Positions 35,372 to 44,391 of a stretch of 64,000 nt of DNA are shown here, piece after piece. This DNA comes from Gammaproteobacteria bacterium (lineage in GTDB: Bacteria; Pseudomonadota; Gammaproteobacteria; GRL18): assembly GCA_016744995.1 (NCBI GenBank), contig JADGDG010000001.1:987311-1051310 (forward strand), written 5' to 3'. Each line of letters opens with the position of its first letter. The first letter of the stretch is position 1. The notes beneath the pieces were generated by a model. It had not been told where the DNA came from. It worked only from the letters and a program-made list of their open reading frames with translations, and made no database searches. A program made the position numbers and the translations under genes.

Positions 35372-36640
35372 ATGTTTATCGATAAGTTTACAAAAATGTT
35401 CTCGAACAGAGGCATAGCCACTGGTTTTGGTTTTATAATTCTCTTAATGCTAATACAAACTGTTCTGGCTCTATGGCGTTTTAATGATGTCAAAACTGAA
35501 TTTGTCAAAGTGGTTGATGTGTACAATGTACGCATGCAACTGGTGCAAAAAATGCGTGTTATATCCAGAGAAAGAGCACCGATCCTCTTTTCTATGGTCA
35601 GTACAGATGATGCTTTTGAAATTGATGATTTAAAAACAGAATTTGGCTCGCTTGGCAGTTCATTTTTAGGCTATCGTAAGCAATTGGTGGCTACAAATTT
35701 ATCGGCTCAAGAACAAAAGCTTCTTGATCACCACCGTGAATTTGCACGTTCCATTGTTCCAGGCCAACGCAGAGTAATTGAGTTAGTTGAAGATGAACAA
35801 TATTCGGCAGCCCAGGATTTATTAGTTAAAGAAGTATCTCCTAATCAAATAATTGCTTTGTCTAAATTAGATGATTTAATAGCTTATGAAAGTAATAATT
35901 CTCATAAGGCGATGGATAAAGCAAAAAAGTTATTTGATACCACACGCAGGGATCTGCTATTAGCCACTTTTTTAGGCGTTATTATTAGTATTGCTATTGG
36001 TATTTTTGTCAGTATTCGTTTTTCTCATTTTATTAAAACCTTAAAGAAAAATAAAGACGATCTCGAAATTACGGTGGCAGAGCGCACTAAAGATTTAGTC
36101 GAAGTAAACAAGCAGCTACAACATTTGGCTCACTATGATGTATTGACAGGGTTGCCTAATCGTTCCTCATTTTTAGGATACCTTTCTCAAGGTATGAAAG
36201 AAATGGATAGTAAAAATAAAGGCTTAGCCTTACTCTTTATTGACCTGGATGGTTTTAAATCAATCAATGATGATTATGGTCATGATTATGGCGATGAAAT
36301 ATTGCGCCAGGTTGCCACCAGAGTTGGGGAAACACTGAGGAATGATGATGTGTTTGCACGTCTGGGAGGTGATGAGTTTACCCTTGTTGCACAAAATATA
36401 GTCGCTAGTGATGACAATAAAGCGGTCAAGATAGTTGCTGACAAAGTGATTGAAGCTTTATCTCAACCTTTTGATGTGATAGATGCACAATGTCATATAG
36501 GCAGCAGTATTGGTATCGCACTTTACCCGAGTCAAACAAAAGATTTGGATGAATTGATTAGTTTTGCCGATACAGCTATGTATGCGGTTAAACGTTCGGG
36601 TAAAAATAACTATAAGATGTATGAAAGTTCTATGAGCTAA
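35372..36640 (+). CDS. membrane diguanylate cyclase with four-helix-bundle-like sensor
   Basis: 422 aa. TM1 (about 16-36), a helical periplasmic region of about 150 residues resembling a 4HB/chemoreceptor-type sensor, TM2 (about 190-212), a short coiled coil (ITVAERTKDLVEVNKQLQ) and a GGDEF domain. The active site is intact (GGDEF, 332-336) with an RNDD inhibitory site five residues upstream, so product feedback is expected. It has no EAL domain. Transcribed alone; 270 AT-rich bases separate it from the SMC operon. The ligand is unknown. Confidence 0.9.
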   Translation: MFIDKFTKMFSNRGIATGFGFIILLMLIQTVLALWRFNDVKTEFVKVVDVYNVRMQLVQKMRVISRERAPILFSMVSTDDAFEIDDLKTEFGSLGSSFLGYRKQLVATNLSAQEQKLLDHHREFARSIVPGQRRVIELVEDEQYSAAQDLLVKEVSPNQIIALSKLDDLIAYESNNSHKAMDKAKKLFDTTRRDLLLATFLGVIISIAIGIFVSIRFSHFIKTLKKNKDDLEITVAERTKDLVEVNKQLQHLAHYDVLTGLPNRSSFLGYLSQGMKEMDSKNKGLALLFIDLDGFKSINDDYGHDYGDEILRQVATRVGETLRNDDVFARLGGDEFTLVAQNIVASDDNKAVKIVADKVIEALSQPFDVIDAQCHIGSSIGIALYPSQTKDLDELISFADTAMYAVKRSGKNNYKMYESSMS

Positions 36641-36654
36641 CTATATAAAGATGT

Positions 36655-36681
36655 TTGCTTGATACTCTAAATTGATATAAT
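36655..36681 (+). promoter_or_regulatory. candidate sigma-70 promoter for hopJ
   Basis: A perfect TATAAT at 36676-36681 lies 40 bases before the hopJ ATG. TTGCTT at 36655-36660 could serve as -35, but the spacer is only 15 bases, so the -10 is the better-supported half. Confidence 0.35.
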
Positions 36682-36720
36682 AGCATACAAATAAGTTAAC
36701 TCCGTTAAAAGGTATATTAA

Positions 36721-37086
36721 ATGAGTCTGGAAAAATTTCTACAACAATTAAAGAAAACGCCTGAAAACATAGAATTTTCAGAGACAATGTCTATCATTGA
36801 AAGCCTTTATATTTTTAATGAAACAGAATTTAGAAATGGTGATCTGATTAATAAGTCTGGACAAAACTCTGGTTCCTGCAAACTCTTTGCCTTTGCCCAA
36901 CTACAGAACTTATCAAAAGAACAGACTCTGGCATGTTTCGGCTCTTACTATCGAGATGATGTTGTGAAAAATCCTGAAGCAAATAATCATCAGAATATCC
37001 GTAATTTTATAAAGCAGGGCTGGTCAGGTATTGAATTTTCTAAAATGCCATTACAGGAAAAAGAGGCAGGTAAGGTGCTTGTTTGA
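36721..37086 (+). CDS. HopJ-family protein
   Basis: 121 aa. Recognised by GDLINKSGQNSGSCKLFAFAQL, ACFGSYYRDDV, NHQNIRNFIKQGWSGIEF, the continuous core of the HopJ family. The name comes from a Pseudomonas type III effector annotation, but the family is widespread in free-living proteobacteria and no secretion genes are near, so a housekeeping role is more likely here. It is a single gene ending in a strong palindromic terminator shared with the convergent gene. Confidence 0.9.
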   Translation: MSLEKFLQQLKKTPENIEFSETMSIIESLYIFNETEFRNGDLINKSGQNSGSCKLFAFAQLQNLSKEQTLACFGSYYRDDVVKNPEANNHQNIRNFIKQGWSGIEFSKMPLQEKEAGKVLV

Positions 37087-37150
37087 GTACATTAACTGAT
37101 GGTTTAGGAACAACGATATCAAGTTGATTTACGTATTATAAACTGTAGTA

Positions 37151-37180
37151 AAAAAGCCATATCAATTGATATGGCTTTTT
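37151..37180. terminator. bidirectional intrinsic terminator
   Basis: A 30-base perfect palindrome: AAAAAGCCATATCAA and its complement, with A run before and T run after, so it works as an intrinsic terminator on both strands. It sits between hopJ (+) and the PEP-CTERM-like gene (-), which converge here. Confidence 0.88.
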
Positions 37181-37205
37181 TGTGATGTATAAAGCTTTAT
37201 ATGAG

Positions 37206-37928
37206 TTATGCTTTACGACGAACAATACTCATTATGCCCAGACCTAGTCCCATTAACAGCAGAACTCCAGGAGCTGGTACGGCAGGAGGAGCGATTTCCT
37301 CTTCAATACCTGCATATCTTACACTCCCTTGTGACAGGTTGTAAAAGCCAAAGCTTCCATCTGCAAAAGTTCCTGAAATGTTAATCTCTAAGACACCATT
37401 AACAAAAACCTGTACATTGGTTGAATTAAAAATTAAATCAAAGTCGTAAGTCTCGTTATCCACCCAGCCAGCATCACCTAAATTTGCACCTCGTTGCAAT
37501 TCTTCAACAACATTTTCATGTCCCCAGAAGTCAGAAAAATTAAATTCACCAGTGACTCGTGAAATCGCAAGTCCCCTGTTTCCATAGCTGCCAACCTGCT
37601 GGTTGTTTTGTTTCCAGTCAATTAATAAATAGTCTGCATTTGCATTTGAAGAATCGCCGGTGTTATAACCTAGAACAAAACCGATAAAATCATCATCTCC
37701 TGTGGTTTCAACTGTTATTTGTCCTGACAGGGCCAGCCCCTGACTATTGGTATTGTTATAAAACACAGCAGGTAAGGCAGTGTTGACGCGCTGGAATACG
37801 GAATGAGTATCACCTGCGACGGTCCAATCGCCGCCGCCTTCCTCTGACCAACTGCTCAAATCTACAGGTGTTGCATAGGAACAAGCAGAAGCAATAGTAA
37901 AAGCAAATGCTGTTAGAAGTTTCTTCAT
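37206..37928 (-). CDS. secreted thrombospondin-C-like protein with PEP-CTERM-like sorting tail
   Basis: 240 aa. N-terminal signal peptide (about 1-19, ending SYA). The central part reads like a thrombospondin type-3 C-terminal (lectin-like beta-sandwich) domain: DDFIGFVLGYN, DYLLIDWKQ, RGLAISRVTG, WVDNETYDFDLIF, VFVNG, FGFYNLSQGSVRYAGI. The C-terminus has VPAP, a hydrophobic helix and RRKA, the layout of an exosortase-recognised PEP-CTERM signal with Ala instead of Glu in the motif. No exosortase is in the window. Probably a surface or extracellular matrix protein. Transcribed alone, towards hopJ. Confidence 0.75.
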   Translation of the reverse strand: MKKLLTAFAFTIASACSYATPVDLSSWSEEGGGDWTVAGDTHSVFQRVNTALPAVFYNNTNSQGLALSGQITVETTGDDDFIGFVLGYNTGDSSNANADYLLIDWKQNNQQVGSYGNRGLAISRVTGEFNFSDFWGHENVVEELQRGANLGDAGWVDNETYDFDLIFNSTNVQVFVNGVLEINISGTFADGSFGFYNLSQGSVRYAGIEEEIAPPAVPAPGVLLLMGLGLGIMSIVRRKA

Positions 37929-38156
37929 CTTAATCTCTCCATTTAAATTATTTATAATTTAGATAAGCATTTATTGAGCCATAAATAAAATATTATTATA
38001 TATCATTGATTTATGGTTTTATGTTGAATTTTATAAATTTATAATGGATTGAACTGTAAAAAAAGCTGACAGACATTAAATATGGTCGGACAGTTAATGA
38101 GGTAGACCAATTCTGCTCTGAGTCTGAGATAGTGCCGGGTAGGAATAGATCACATC

Positions 38157-38390
38157 TTATGACTTAAATTTGTCAATAAATTCCATTACCTGCTGACTAA
38201 GGTCATGTTCTGGATTAAAGCCGATAAAAATAAATATAATGGCCAGAGTAATGGCTAAGAATTTTAAAACAGGAAATAGAATCAGTGTGATAAACAGGAT
38301 TATAAGTCCGGCAATCAAATAGTTAGGTGCTTTAATGAATTTTTTGAGCTCAGTTAATATTCCTGAGAGTTTTGCTGTTATATCATTCAT
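38157..38390 (-). CDS. small two-helix membrane protein, hypothetical
   Basis: 77 aa. A polar N-terminal helix (ITAKLSGILTELKKFI) is followed by a long hydrophobic region (about 24-58) that could form two membrane helices broken at FPVLKF, and an acidic/basic tail. I recognise no family. The composition and a clean start (ATG at 38390) support a real gene, but the evidence is limited. It is flanked by a 228-base AT-rich gap on one side and the candidate sRNA on the other. Confidence 0.5.
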   Translation of the reverse strand: MNDITAKLSGILTELKKFIKAPNYLIAGLIILFITLILFPVLKFLAITLAIIFIFIGFNPEHDLSQQVMEFIDKFKS

Positions 38391-38492
38391 AGTGTGTATC
38401 AGGGCCAGTCAGAAAATTGATTGTATCAGAGATATGTTTTGTTTTAGAATTTATTTTGAACTAATAGAAAACAGAGGGGTCATAATTATAGT

Positions 38493-38567
38493 GTGAATAA
38501 AGTTAACGCCTTATGAACACTTCACTTAATCCCTTTTTTCCCCCCACTTTATGTGGGGGTTTTTTTT
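38493..38567 (+). ncRNA. candidate small RNA convergent with engB (Spot 42/ErsA position)
   Basis: A strong + strand intrinsic terminator at 38541-38567 has no + strand protein gene upstream (the preceding + gene, hopJ, has its own terminator 1.4 kb away). A CATAAT box at 38481-38486, with TTGAAC 19 bases upstream, would start a transcript near 38493, giving about 75 nt with a 5' GTGAA/TTCAC pairing, an AU-rich middle and the terminator stem. In E. coli and Pseudomonas, Spot 42 and ErsA are encoded convergent with engB in just this way. The sequence itself is not similar to Spot 42. Start and existence are predictions. Confidence 0.35.
38541..38567 (+). terminator. orphan intrinsic terminator
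   Basis: Stem CCCCCAC (38541-38547), loop TTTAT, GTGGGGG (38553-38559) followed by eight T. It is oriented for + strand transcription and would not work on the minus strand, because the flank there lacks a T run. Confidence 0.85.
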
Positions 38568-38622
38568 GCTGCAGAATTCATTCAAAAGCCTTTGGCCAAA
38601 TAAAAGCCTTTAGCCAAAAAAT

Positions 38623-39234
38623 TTAAGAAGGGTCTAATTCAAACCACTGGTTTAACTTATCCCTTGCTTCATCGACTCCGGTTTTCTTTAGTGAAGAGAA
38701 TAATTGTACGCTGCTTCCAGGATAGTCAGTTTCAAGCGTTTTCTGGACCTTGAATAGTGTATTTTTGGCTGCGCCACGTTTAAGTTTATCGGCCTTAGTT
38801 AATAAAATATGGGCTGACATCTCAGCCTTCTGGCACCACTGCAGCATCAGGCAGTCATATTCTGTTAAAGGACGACGGGCATCCATAATCATCATGACGC
38901 CTTTTAAAGAAGAGCGGTCAATTAAATAGCGCTCCAATAAATTTTGCCAGTGCTGTTTTATCTTGAGCGGCACCTTGGCATAACCATATCCAGGAAGATC
39001 TACCAGATGCCGATTGGGATCAATTGAGAAATAGTTGATCATCTGAGTTCGGCCGGGTGTTTTAGAGGTCCGACAGAGGCTTTTAATATTACTGATGGTA
39101 TTAATTGCGCTTGATTTGCCAGCATTGGAGCGCCCTGCAAATGCGACCTCTATGGCATTATCATGTGGAAGCTGACTCCATTTATTAACACTGAGTAAAA
39201 ATTCAGCACTGCGATAGGGATTAGAATTTGTCAT
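38623..39234 (-). CDS. engB: ribosome biogenesis GTPase EngB/YsxC/YihA
   Basis: 203 aa. TRAFAC GTPase needed for large-subunit ribosome assembly. G1 GRSNAGKSS (about 30-38), G3 DLPGYGYAKVP, G4 TKADKL and G5 near VQLFSSLKKTG are all present, with the standard length. The gene precedes a divergent cytochrome c5/c4 pair, the same neighbourhood as in Pseudomonas (engB next to cytochrome c genes and dsbA). Its 3' end faces the candidate sRNA. Confidence 0.96.
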   Translation of the reverse strand: MTNSNPYRSAEFLLSVNKWSQLPHDNAIEVAFAGRSNAGKSSAINTISNIKSLCRTSKTPGRTQMINYFSIDPNRHLVDLPGYGYAKVPLKIKQHWQNLLERYLIDRSSLKGVMMIMDARRPLTEYDCLMLQWCQKAEMSAHILLTKADKLKRGAAKNTLFKVQKTLETDYPGSSVQLFSSLKKTGVDEARDKLNQWFELDPS

Positions 39235-39616
39235 ATAGCATCATCATCGGGCGTATAGCTTGTGGTAAAAAGTGTTAGCGACATGTTAAGTTTTTGTTCA
39301 GTTAGCTTGTGATAATCTGAGTGTAAAATCTTCTCTTATTTTATCAAGGTCATCTTAAGAACTCCTTAAGATCCGTTGGTCAGTGATGAAGAGCAGGTTT
39401 CAAGCATAGGGATAGACTGATCTTTAACCGAATGTTGGCATAGATCAATACAATTCACTATTTTAGCACTTTATTATGAACAAATGTTGGTCAAATGGCG
39501 CTAATTTGTGTAAAATATCTCAAATTTTTTACATCGAACAACTTCTGTGTCCAGCCTTGAAGTAAATAACAGAATGGTTGACTCGATATACAATTTATCC
39601 TTTTACGGAGTTAGAA
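39235..39616. other. 382-base divergent intergenic region between engB and cytochrome c5
   Basis: No gene is seen. It holds the promoters of two divergent units. An inverted repeat TCTTAAG/CTTAAGA at 39353-39371 with a 5-base loop may be an operator or hairpin. The likely cytochrome promoter is listed separately. Confidence 0.5.
39487..39516 (+). promoter_or_regulatory. candidate sigma-70 promoter for the cytochrome c5 gene
   Basis: TTGGTC (39487-39492), an 18-base spacer and TAAAAT (39511-39516), about 100 bases before the ATG. The -10 matches five of six positions; the -35 is weaker. Confidence 0.35.
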
Positions 39617-39916
39617 ATGAAAAAAACAATTCAATTATTAGTTGCAGCTGCTTTTGTTACAGGTTCTGCTGCTGCTTTTGCTGATGGCGCTGCTCTTTAT
39701 AAAACAGCTTGTTTTGCTTGTCATGATGCGGGTATTGCCGGTGCACCTAAATTTGCTGATAAAGCACTTTGGGCTCCTAGAATAGCAGCAGGTACTGATG
39801 CTATGGTTAAGACTGTTATCACTGGTAAAGGTGCTATGCCTCCTAAGGGCGGTACACAGATGACTGAAGCTCAAATCCGCGAAGTTGTTGAGTATATGGC
39901 TGCTGCTGCCAAGTAA
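39617..39916 (+). CDS. cytochrome c5-family monohaem cytochrome
   Basis: 99 aa precursor. Sec signal peptide (KKTIQLLVAAAFVTGSAAAFA) with cleavage after AFA, then a roughly 78-residue mature protein with one CFACH haem site and a GAMPPKGG loop carrying the axial Met. Class I cytochrome c, periplasmic electron carrier. The ATG at 39617 (ACGGAG upstream) is preferred over a frame extension 13 codons earlier, which would bury the signal peptide. Followed by cytochrome c4 and the System II cytochrome maturation genes that would make it. Confidence 0.93.
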   Translation: MKKTIQLLVAAAFVTGSAAAFADGAALYKTACFACHDAGIAGAPKFADKALWAPRIAAGTDAMVKTVITGKGAMPPKGGTQMTEAQIREVVEYMAAAAK

Positions 39917-40093
39917 GCTATTACAGGTAAAAAGTTGACCTGAATCCCTGTCGGCATGTACTTTAATAATGCATTTTAAGTGGGATCAGGCTACTCTTTA
40001 TACTTGCTGTCATTTGTATAGGTTGTTTTATATAAGAGTTAAGTGATAGAACGTATAATGAGTATTTTTGAAATTTCAAGATTAGGTAAAACC

Positions 40094-40732
40094 ATGAAAA
40101 AAATTGCAATCGTTGCTGCTTTAATAGCAGGTTTGACAGGAGTCGTCCACGCGGCTGGAGATGCTGAAGCTGGAAAAACAAAAGGCGCGAGCTGTGTTGC
40201 ATGCCATGGCGCTGACGGTAATTCTTTAGCGGCTACTCCAAACTTTCCTAATCTTGCGGGACAAAGCGCCTCTTATCTTTATAAACAGATGAAAGATTTT
40301 AAAGAAGGCAAACGTAAAGATCCAACTATGAACGCCATGATTATGGCTCTTGATGATCAGGCAATGCACGATGTTGCGGCTTTCTTTTCAGGTCAGACAA
40401 TTAAGGCTGGTCAGGCTGATCCTGCTTCAGTTGATGCCGGTCAGGCAATTTATAAAGGTGGTATTGCCGAAGTTGGTGTTCCAGCCTGTATGGCCTGTCA
40501 CGGTCCGGCAGGAAATGGTAACCCGGGTTCGGGATATCCACAGCTAGCCAGTCAGAAGTCAGTTTATATTGAAAAACAATTAAAAGATTTCCGCACTGCT
40601 GCGCAGAGCATGGGAAGTGAGCCTGTTGGTCGTACCAACGATGCCAGCAAAATGATGCGTAATGCAGTAAAACGTATGAGTGATCCGGAAATTAAGGCGG
40701 TTGCACAATACATTCAAGGTTTGCAGCCTTAA
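40094..40732 (+). CDS. dihaem cytochrome c4
   Basis: 212 aa precursor with a signal peptide (KKIAIVAALIAGLTGVVHA). Two homologous cytochrome c domains, haem sites CVACH and CMACH, each followed by a conserved NLAGQSASYLYKQMKDFKxG or QLASQKSVYIEKQLKDFR segment and an axial Met (MNAMIM, MMRNAVKRM). Cytochrome c4 donates electrons to terminal oxidases. The start at 40094 places the signal peptide at the N-terminus; 17 in-frame codons upstream are left out. It ends with a strong terminator. Confidence 0.95.
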   Translation: MKKIAIVAALIAGLTGVVHAAGDAEAGKTKGASCVACHGADGNSLAATPNFPNLAGQSASYLYKQMKDFKEGKRKDPTMNAMIMALDDQAMHDVAAFFSGQTIKAGQADPASVDAGQAIYKGGIAEVGVPACMACHGPAGNGNPGSGYPQLASQKSVYIEKQLKDFRTAAQSMGSEPVGRTNDASKMMRNAVKRMSDPEIKAVAQYIQGLQP

Positions 40733-40831
40733 GCTATCTATCATCCTATTGAGGCTCTGGCTTTAACAAAAGGGGTCTTAACCGGATAAAATCTACGGTT
40801 TAAATATAGATGGTTAGCTCTTATAATGATT

Positions 40832-40860
40832 GGGGTGGTCTTTGACCACCCCTTTTTTTT
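40832..40860 (+). terminator. intrinsic terminator after cytochrome c4
   Basis: A 9-bp GC-rich stem (GGGGTGGTC / GACCACCCC) with a 3-base loop, followed by eight T. Confidence 0.92.
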
Positions 40861-40908
40861 GATAATTCATTTTTATGCATTATCTGTTTTTAGAACATGA
40901 GTTAAAAT

Positions 40909-43044
40909 GTGAGTAACGAAATAAAATCGGATACACAGCAGCAAGAAGAGGCTCCAGCAGCAGCCAGCCTTCAAAAGCAAGCCATTGAACGGGAACGCTC
41001 AAATCTCAAAGAACATGGTTTATTAAAGGTACTTCTTAGCTTTTTAGGCTCAATGGAATTAGCAATTAGTCTATTTGTGATCATTGCTATTGCCTCCATT
41101 ATAGGCACTATTTTGCAGCAAAATCAGGATTATAATACTTACATCGTTAAGTTTGGTCCTTTCTGGTTTGAAGTGTTTCGTTCGATGGAGTTGTTTGATA
41201 TTTACAGCTCCTGGTGGTTTGTTTTATTGCTGGGATTTCTGCTGGTTTCAACAGCAACGTGTATCTATCGTTATACCCCAACCATTATTCGTGAGTGGCG
41301 TCAGTTCCGCCTGAAAGTCTCCTCCAAATCATTAAAACTGATGCATTCTTCCGGTTCATGGAACACTAAGAACAGTCCTGATGAGGCGGCTGAATTTATC
41401 AAGGAAAAACTCAGAAATGGCGGTTATCAGAGTCGTCAGAAAAATGAGCAGGGCGTGATTACAATTGCGGCTAAAAAAGGAGCTGTCAATCGTTTAGGCT
41501 ATCTGTTTACCCATGGCGCTATCATTATTATCTGTCTAAGTGCTTTATATGATGGTAATTTCAATCTGAAATTACGTGAAGTTGCAGGTCAGCTCAAGCC
41601 GGAGACACGTGATTTATTTGCTTCACAAGTGCCTGATATCAGTCGTCTGAAAGCAGATGAAAATCATGCTTTTCGTGGCAATGCCAGTATCCCGGAAGGC
41701 AATACTACAGGGCTGGTTTTTTTACAGATGCGTAATGGTTATCTGGTTCAGGAACTGCCTTTTACTATTAGCCTCAATGAATTTCGTATAGAGCATTATG
41801 ACTCGGGGATGCCCAAGTCATTTGAGAGTGATGTGGTTATTGAAGATAAAGAAACAGGTGAAAAAATCAGTAAAACAGTCGAAGTTAATCATCCTCTGAT
41901 TTATAAAGATTTTGCCATTTATCAGGCATCCTTTGAGGATGGTGGTTCTATTATGGACATTCAGGCATGGCCTATGGCTGTCCCAGATAATGCTGGTTCG
42001 GCTGAAGCTGCAGAAGCCTTTAAAATAACCCCTTTTAAGCAGGTCATTGGTGAGAGCAAAGTTATTAAAACACCCGCAGGTGACTATAAGCTGGAACTGG
42101 CAGAATTTAAAATTTCAAATGTTCAGCCCAACCCGAAAGCGGGCACTGGAGAAAATGAACATAAATTTAAGAATATGGGGCCCAGTCTGACTTTTCGTAT
42201 CCGCGACAGTTCTGGCCAGGCTCAGGAATTTATTAACTATCTCAATCCAAGTACGCAGGAAGGGCGGTTTTTCTTTCTCAGTGGTGTGCGCAGTACGGCG
42301 GCAGAGCCATTTAGATATCTTTTTATTCCCGCAGATGATGATATCAGCCTGAAACGCTTTTTTGATTTTCGTGCCCTGTTGGGCAACCCAGTAGAAATGC
42401 AGCGTATTGCAGAAAAAACAGCAGCAATGTCTTTACAGTCAGCAGGAGTCCCTGATGCAAAAATGATAGCTCAAATGGCTATTGTGATGCAGAAGCTGGC
42501 TGAATTATTCAATCAGGGTGGCTTTGATCGTGTTTTGAATGATATCAATGATAATGTACCGGAAGATAAGCAAAAAGATGTTTCTGATTCCTACTTTAAA
42601 GTATTGCAAACTATTTTAGGAACAGTTTATCTGGAAGTTTTACAGGGAGAAGGTGTTGATATTGAGAATAGTATTACACTAGCTCAGGAACAATATTACG
42701 ATGATATGGTCAATACTATGGGCGTTGTTTCAAATTATAAGGCACCTTTCTTTTTACAGGTAAAATCCTTTGAACATAAAGAAGCATCCGGTTTTCAGAT
42801 CACCAAAGCACCCGGTAAAGATCTGGTGTATCTGGGCTGTATTCTTTTGTGTGTTGGTATCGTCCTGATGTTTTATGTAGCCCATAAGCGCATCTGGATC
42901 ATCATTACACCGGCAGTTGAGTCTGAGTCCGGTTCTCGGCTAATTGCTGCGGGTTCAGGTGATCGACATCAGAATGAATTTGCCATGGAGTTTAAGGCAT
43001 TCTCTCAACTTTTAGATAAGCACTTCATGGAAGAAAAAAGCTAA
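40909..43044 (+). CDS. resB: cytochrome c biogenesis protein ResB (Ccs1)
   Basis: 711 aa, System II cytochrome c synthase component. Membrane helices near 45-70 (LGSMELAISLFVIIAIASIIGTILQQNQ), 105-125 and 190-210, a large periplasmic domain and a final helix (LVYLGCILLCVGIVLMFYVAHKRIWI). ResB and CcsA/CcsB together carry haem across the membrane and attach it to CxxCH. The start is a GTG at 40909; the ATG two bases earlier is out of frame and runs straight into a stop. There is no strong ribosome site. It is followed by its partner ccsB after 56 bases. Confidence 0.95.
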   Translation: MSNEIKSDTQQQEEAPAAASLQKQAIERERSNLKEHGLLKVLLSFLGSMELAISLFVIIAIASIIGTILQQNQDYNTYIVKFGPFWFEVFRSMELFDIYSSWWFVLLLGFLLVSTATCIYRYTPTIIREWRQFRLKVSSKSLKLMHSSGSWNTKNSPDEAAEFIKEKLRNGGYQSRQKNEQGVITIAAKKGAVNRLGYLFTHGAIIIICLSALYDGNFNLKLREVAGQLKPETRDLFASQVPDISRLKADENHAFRGNASIPEGNTTGLVFLQMRNGYLVQELPFTISLNEFRIEHYDSGMPKSFESDVVIEDKETGEKISKTVEVNHPLIYKDFAIYQASFEDGGSIMDIQAWPMAVPDNAGSAEAAEAFKITPFKQVIGESKVIKTPAGDYKLELAEFKISNVQPNPKAGTGENEHKFKNMGPSLTFRIRDSSGQAQEFINYLNPSTQEGRFFFLSGVRSTAAEPFRYLFIPADDDISLKRFFDFRALLGNPVEMQRIAEKTAAMSLQSAGVPDAKMIAQMAIVMQKLAELFNQGGFDRVLNDINDNVPEDKQKDVSDSYFKVLQTILGTVYLEVLQGEGVDIENSITLAQEQYYDDMVNTMGVVSNYKAPFFLQVKSFEHKEASGFQITKAPGKDLVYLGCILLCVGIVLMFYVAHKRIWIIITPAVESESGSRLIAAGSGDRHQNEFAMEFKAFSQLLDKHFMEEKS

Positions 43045-43100
43045 GGGTTAAGAGTCTAGAAATAATTTTACATAAACTTATTAAATATGGGTATTTAATT

Positions 43101-44282
43101 ATGTCAATGACAGGTCAGGAGATGGAAAACATTTTCGAAAAGCAGAATCTCTGGCGTAAACTCAGTCTCTTTGACTGGGGATGGGCCGCTATTATTCTGA
43201 TGTCGACCGCTTATGCATGGCAGCAGTATTCAGTGTTTATGGATGCCTATGAAGCGGGAATTTTATTTGCAACCGCACTGGCAATTATAGCCTGGGGATG
43301 GTTCTGGAAACCAGTGCGGGCCTATTCTCTTTATGTTGCGGTTATTAGTCTGTTTGCAATTTACCTTTATGGTAATGAGCTGGCGCTGGGTGAGACGAAT
43401 TTTTTTCTGAAATTCTTAATCTCCAGTAAATCAGCTATTATGTGGATGTCTGCGCTTTATGTGCTTGCTACTGTTGCCTACTTTATCGGTCTGTTTATTG
43501 GTTCGGAATTCAGTAGCAAAACTGCATCTGCAATGACCTGGTCTGCAACTGTTATGGGCCTGGTTGGTTTGCTGGTTCGCTGGCGTGAATCTTATTTGAT
43601 TCACTTTGATGTGGGCCATATTCCAGTGAGTAATTTGTATGAAGTCTTTATTCTTTTTTCTATTATTACCGCTTTAATGTATCTCTATTATGAAGGCAAA
43701 AATAAAACCTATAATATGGGCGGTTTTGTACTTCTGGTGATCAGTTCAGCTGTTGCATTTTTGCTCTGGTATGGCTTTGGTTCCCGTGGTGCCAGTGAGA
43801 TTCAACCTCTGGTTCCTGCTTTGCAAAGTTACTGGATGAAAATCCATGTGCCTGCCAATTTTGTGGGTTATGGCGCGTTTGCTCTGGCGGCCATGCTGGC
43901 TGTGGCCTATCTCATTAAAGATACTATGGTGAAAAAAGGCAGAGGAGGCGCTATAATTGAACGCTTCCCGGATTTAGACATTCTGGATGATGTGATGTAC
44001 AAATCCATCGCTCTGGGATTTGCATTTTTTACCCTGGCAACAATTCTGGGCGCAATGTGGGCTGCAGAGGCCTGGGGTGGTTACTGGTCCTGGGACCCAA
44101 AAGAAACATGGGCATTAATTGTCTGGCTGAATTATGCAGCCTGGCTGCATCTGAGATTAACCAAAGGCTGGCGTGGACGGCCATTGGCCTGGTGGTCTAT
44201 TATTGGCTTGTTTGTGACTCTTTTTGCCTTTATTGGTGTTAATATGTTTTTATCGGGCTTGCACTCCTATGGCGAATTATAA
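43101..44282 (+). CDS. ccsB: System II cytochrome c biogenesis protein CcsA/CcsB (ResC)
   Basis: 393 aa polytopic membrane protein. The tryptophan-rich haem-handling (WWD) motif is visible as WGGYWSWDPKETWALIVWLNYA, with conserved His residues in flanking helices (IHFDVGH, KIHVPANF, WLHLR, GLHSYG). Partner of ResB in haem delivery to periplasmic cytochromes such as the c5 and c4 proteins just upstream. It has about nine hydrophobic segments. The System II type contrasts with the CcmA-H system of many gammaproteobacteria. Confidence 0.95.
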   Translation: MSMTGQEMENIFEKQNLWRKLSLFDWGWAAIILMSTAYAWQQYSVFMDAYEAGILFATALAIIAWGWFWKPVRAYSLYVAVISLFAIYLYGNELALGETNFFLKFLISSKSAIMWMSALYVLATVAYFIGLFIGSEFSSKTASAMTWSATVMGLVGLLVRWRESYLIHFDVGHIPVSNLYEVFILFSIITALMYLYYEGKNKTYNMGGFVLLVISSAVAFLLWYGFGSRGASEIQPLVPALQSYWMKIHVPANFVGYGAFALAAMLAVAYLIKDTMVKKGRGGAIIERFPDLDILDDVMYKSIALGFAFFTLATILGAMWAAEAWGGYWSWDPKETWALIVWLNYAAWLHLRLTKGWRGRPLAWWSIIGLFVTLFAFIGVNMFLSGLHSYGEL

Positions 44283-44391
44283 AAAAGGCTGATCTGTAAA
44301 GAGGGGTGTATTCCAGGAGCCTTCAGGAACTATTCAGGTAGTATGTGTTCTAATTTTATCAGTAATAAATATAACAAATAAGGAAAACAAT

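Noticed and set aside
36721..37086. HopJ as a type III effector
   Set aside because: The family name is historical; there is no secretion gene, hrp box or GC shift nearby, and the gene has an ordinary promoter and terminator.
38440..38567. True Spot 42 RNA by sequence
   Set aside because: The sequence does not match the Spot 42 5' region or its terminator; only position and orientation agree, so I listed it as a candidate sRNA without that name.
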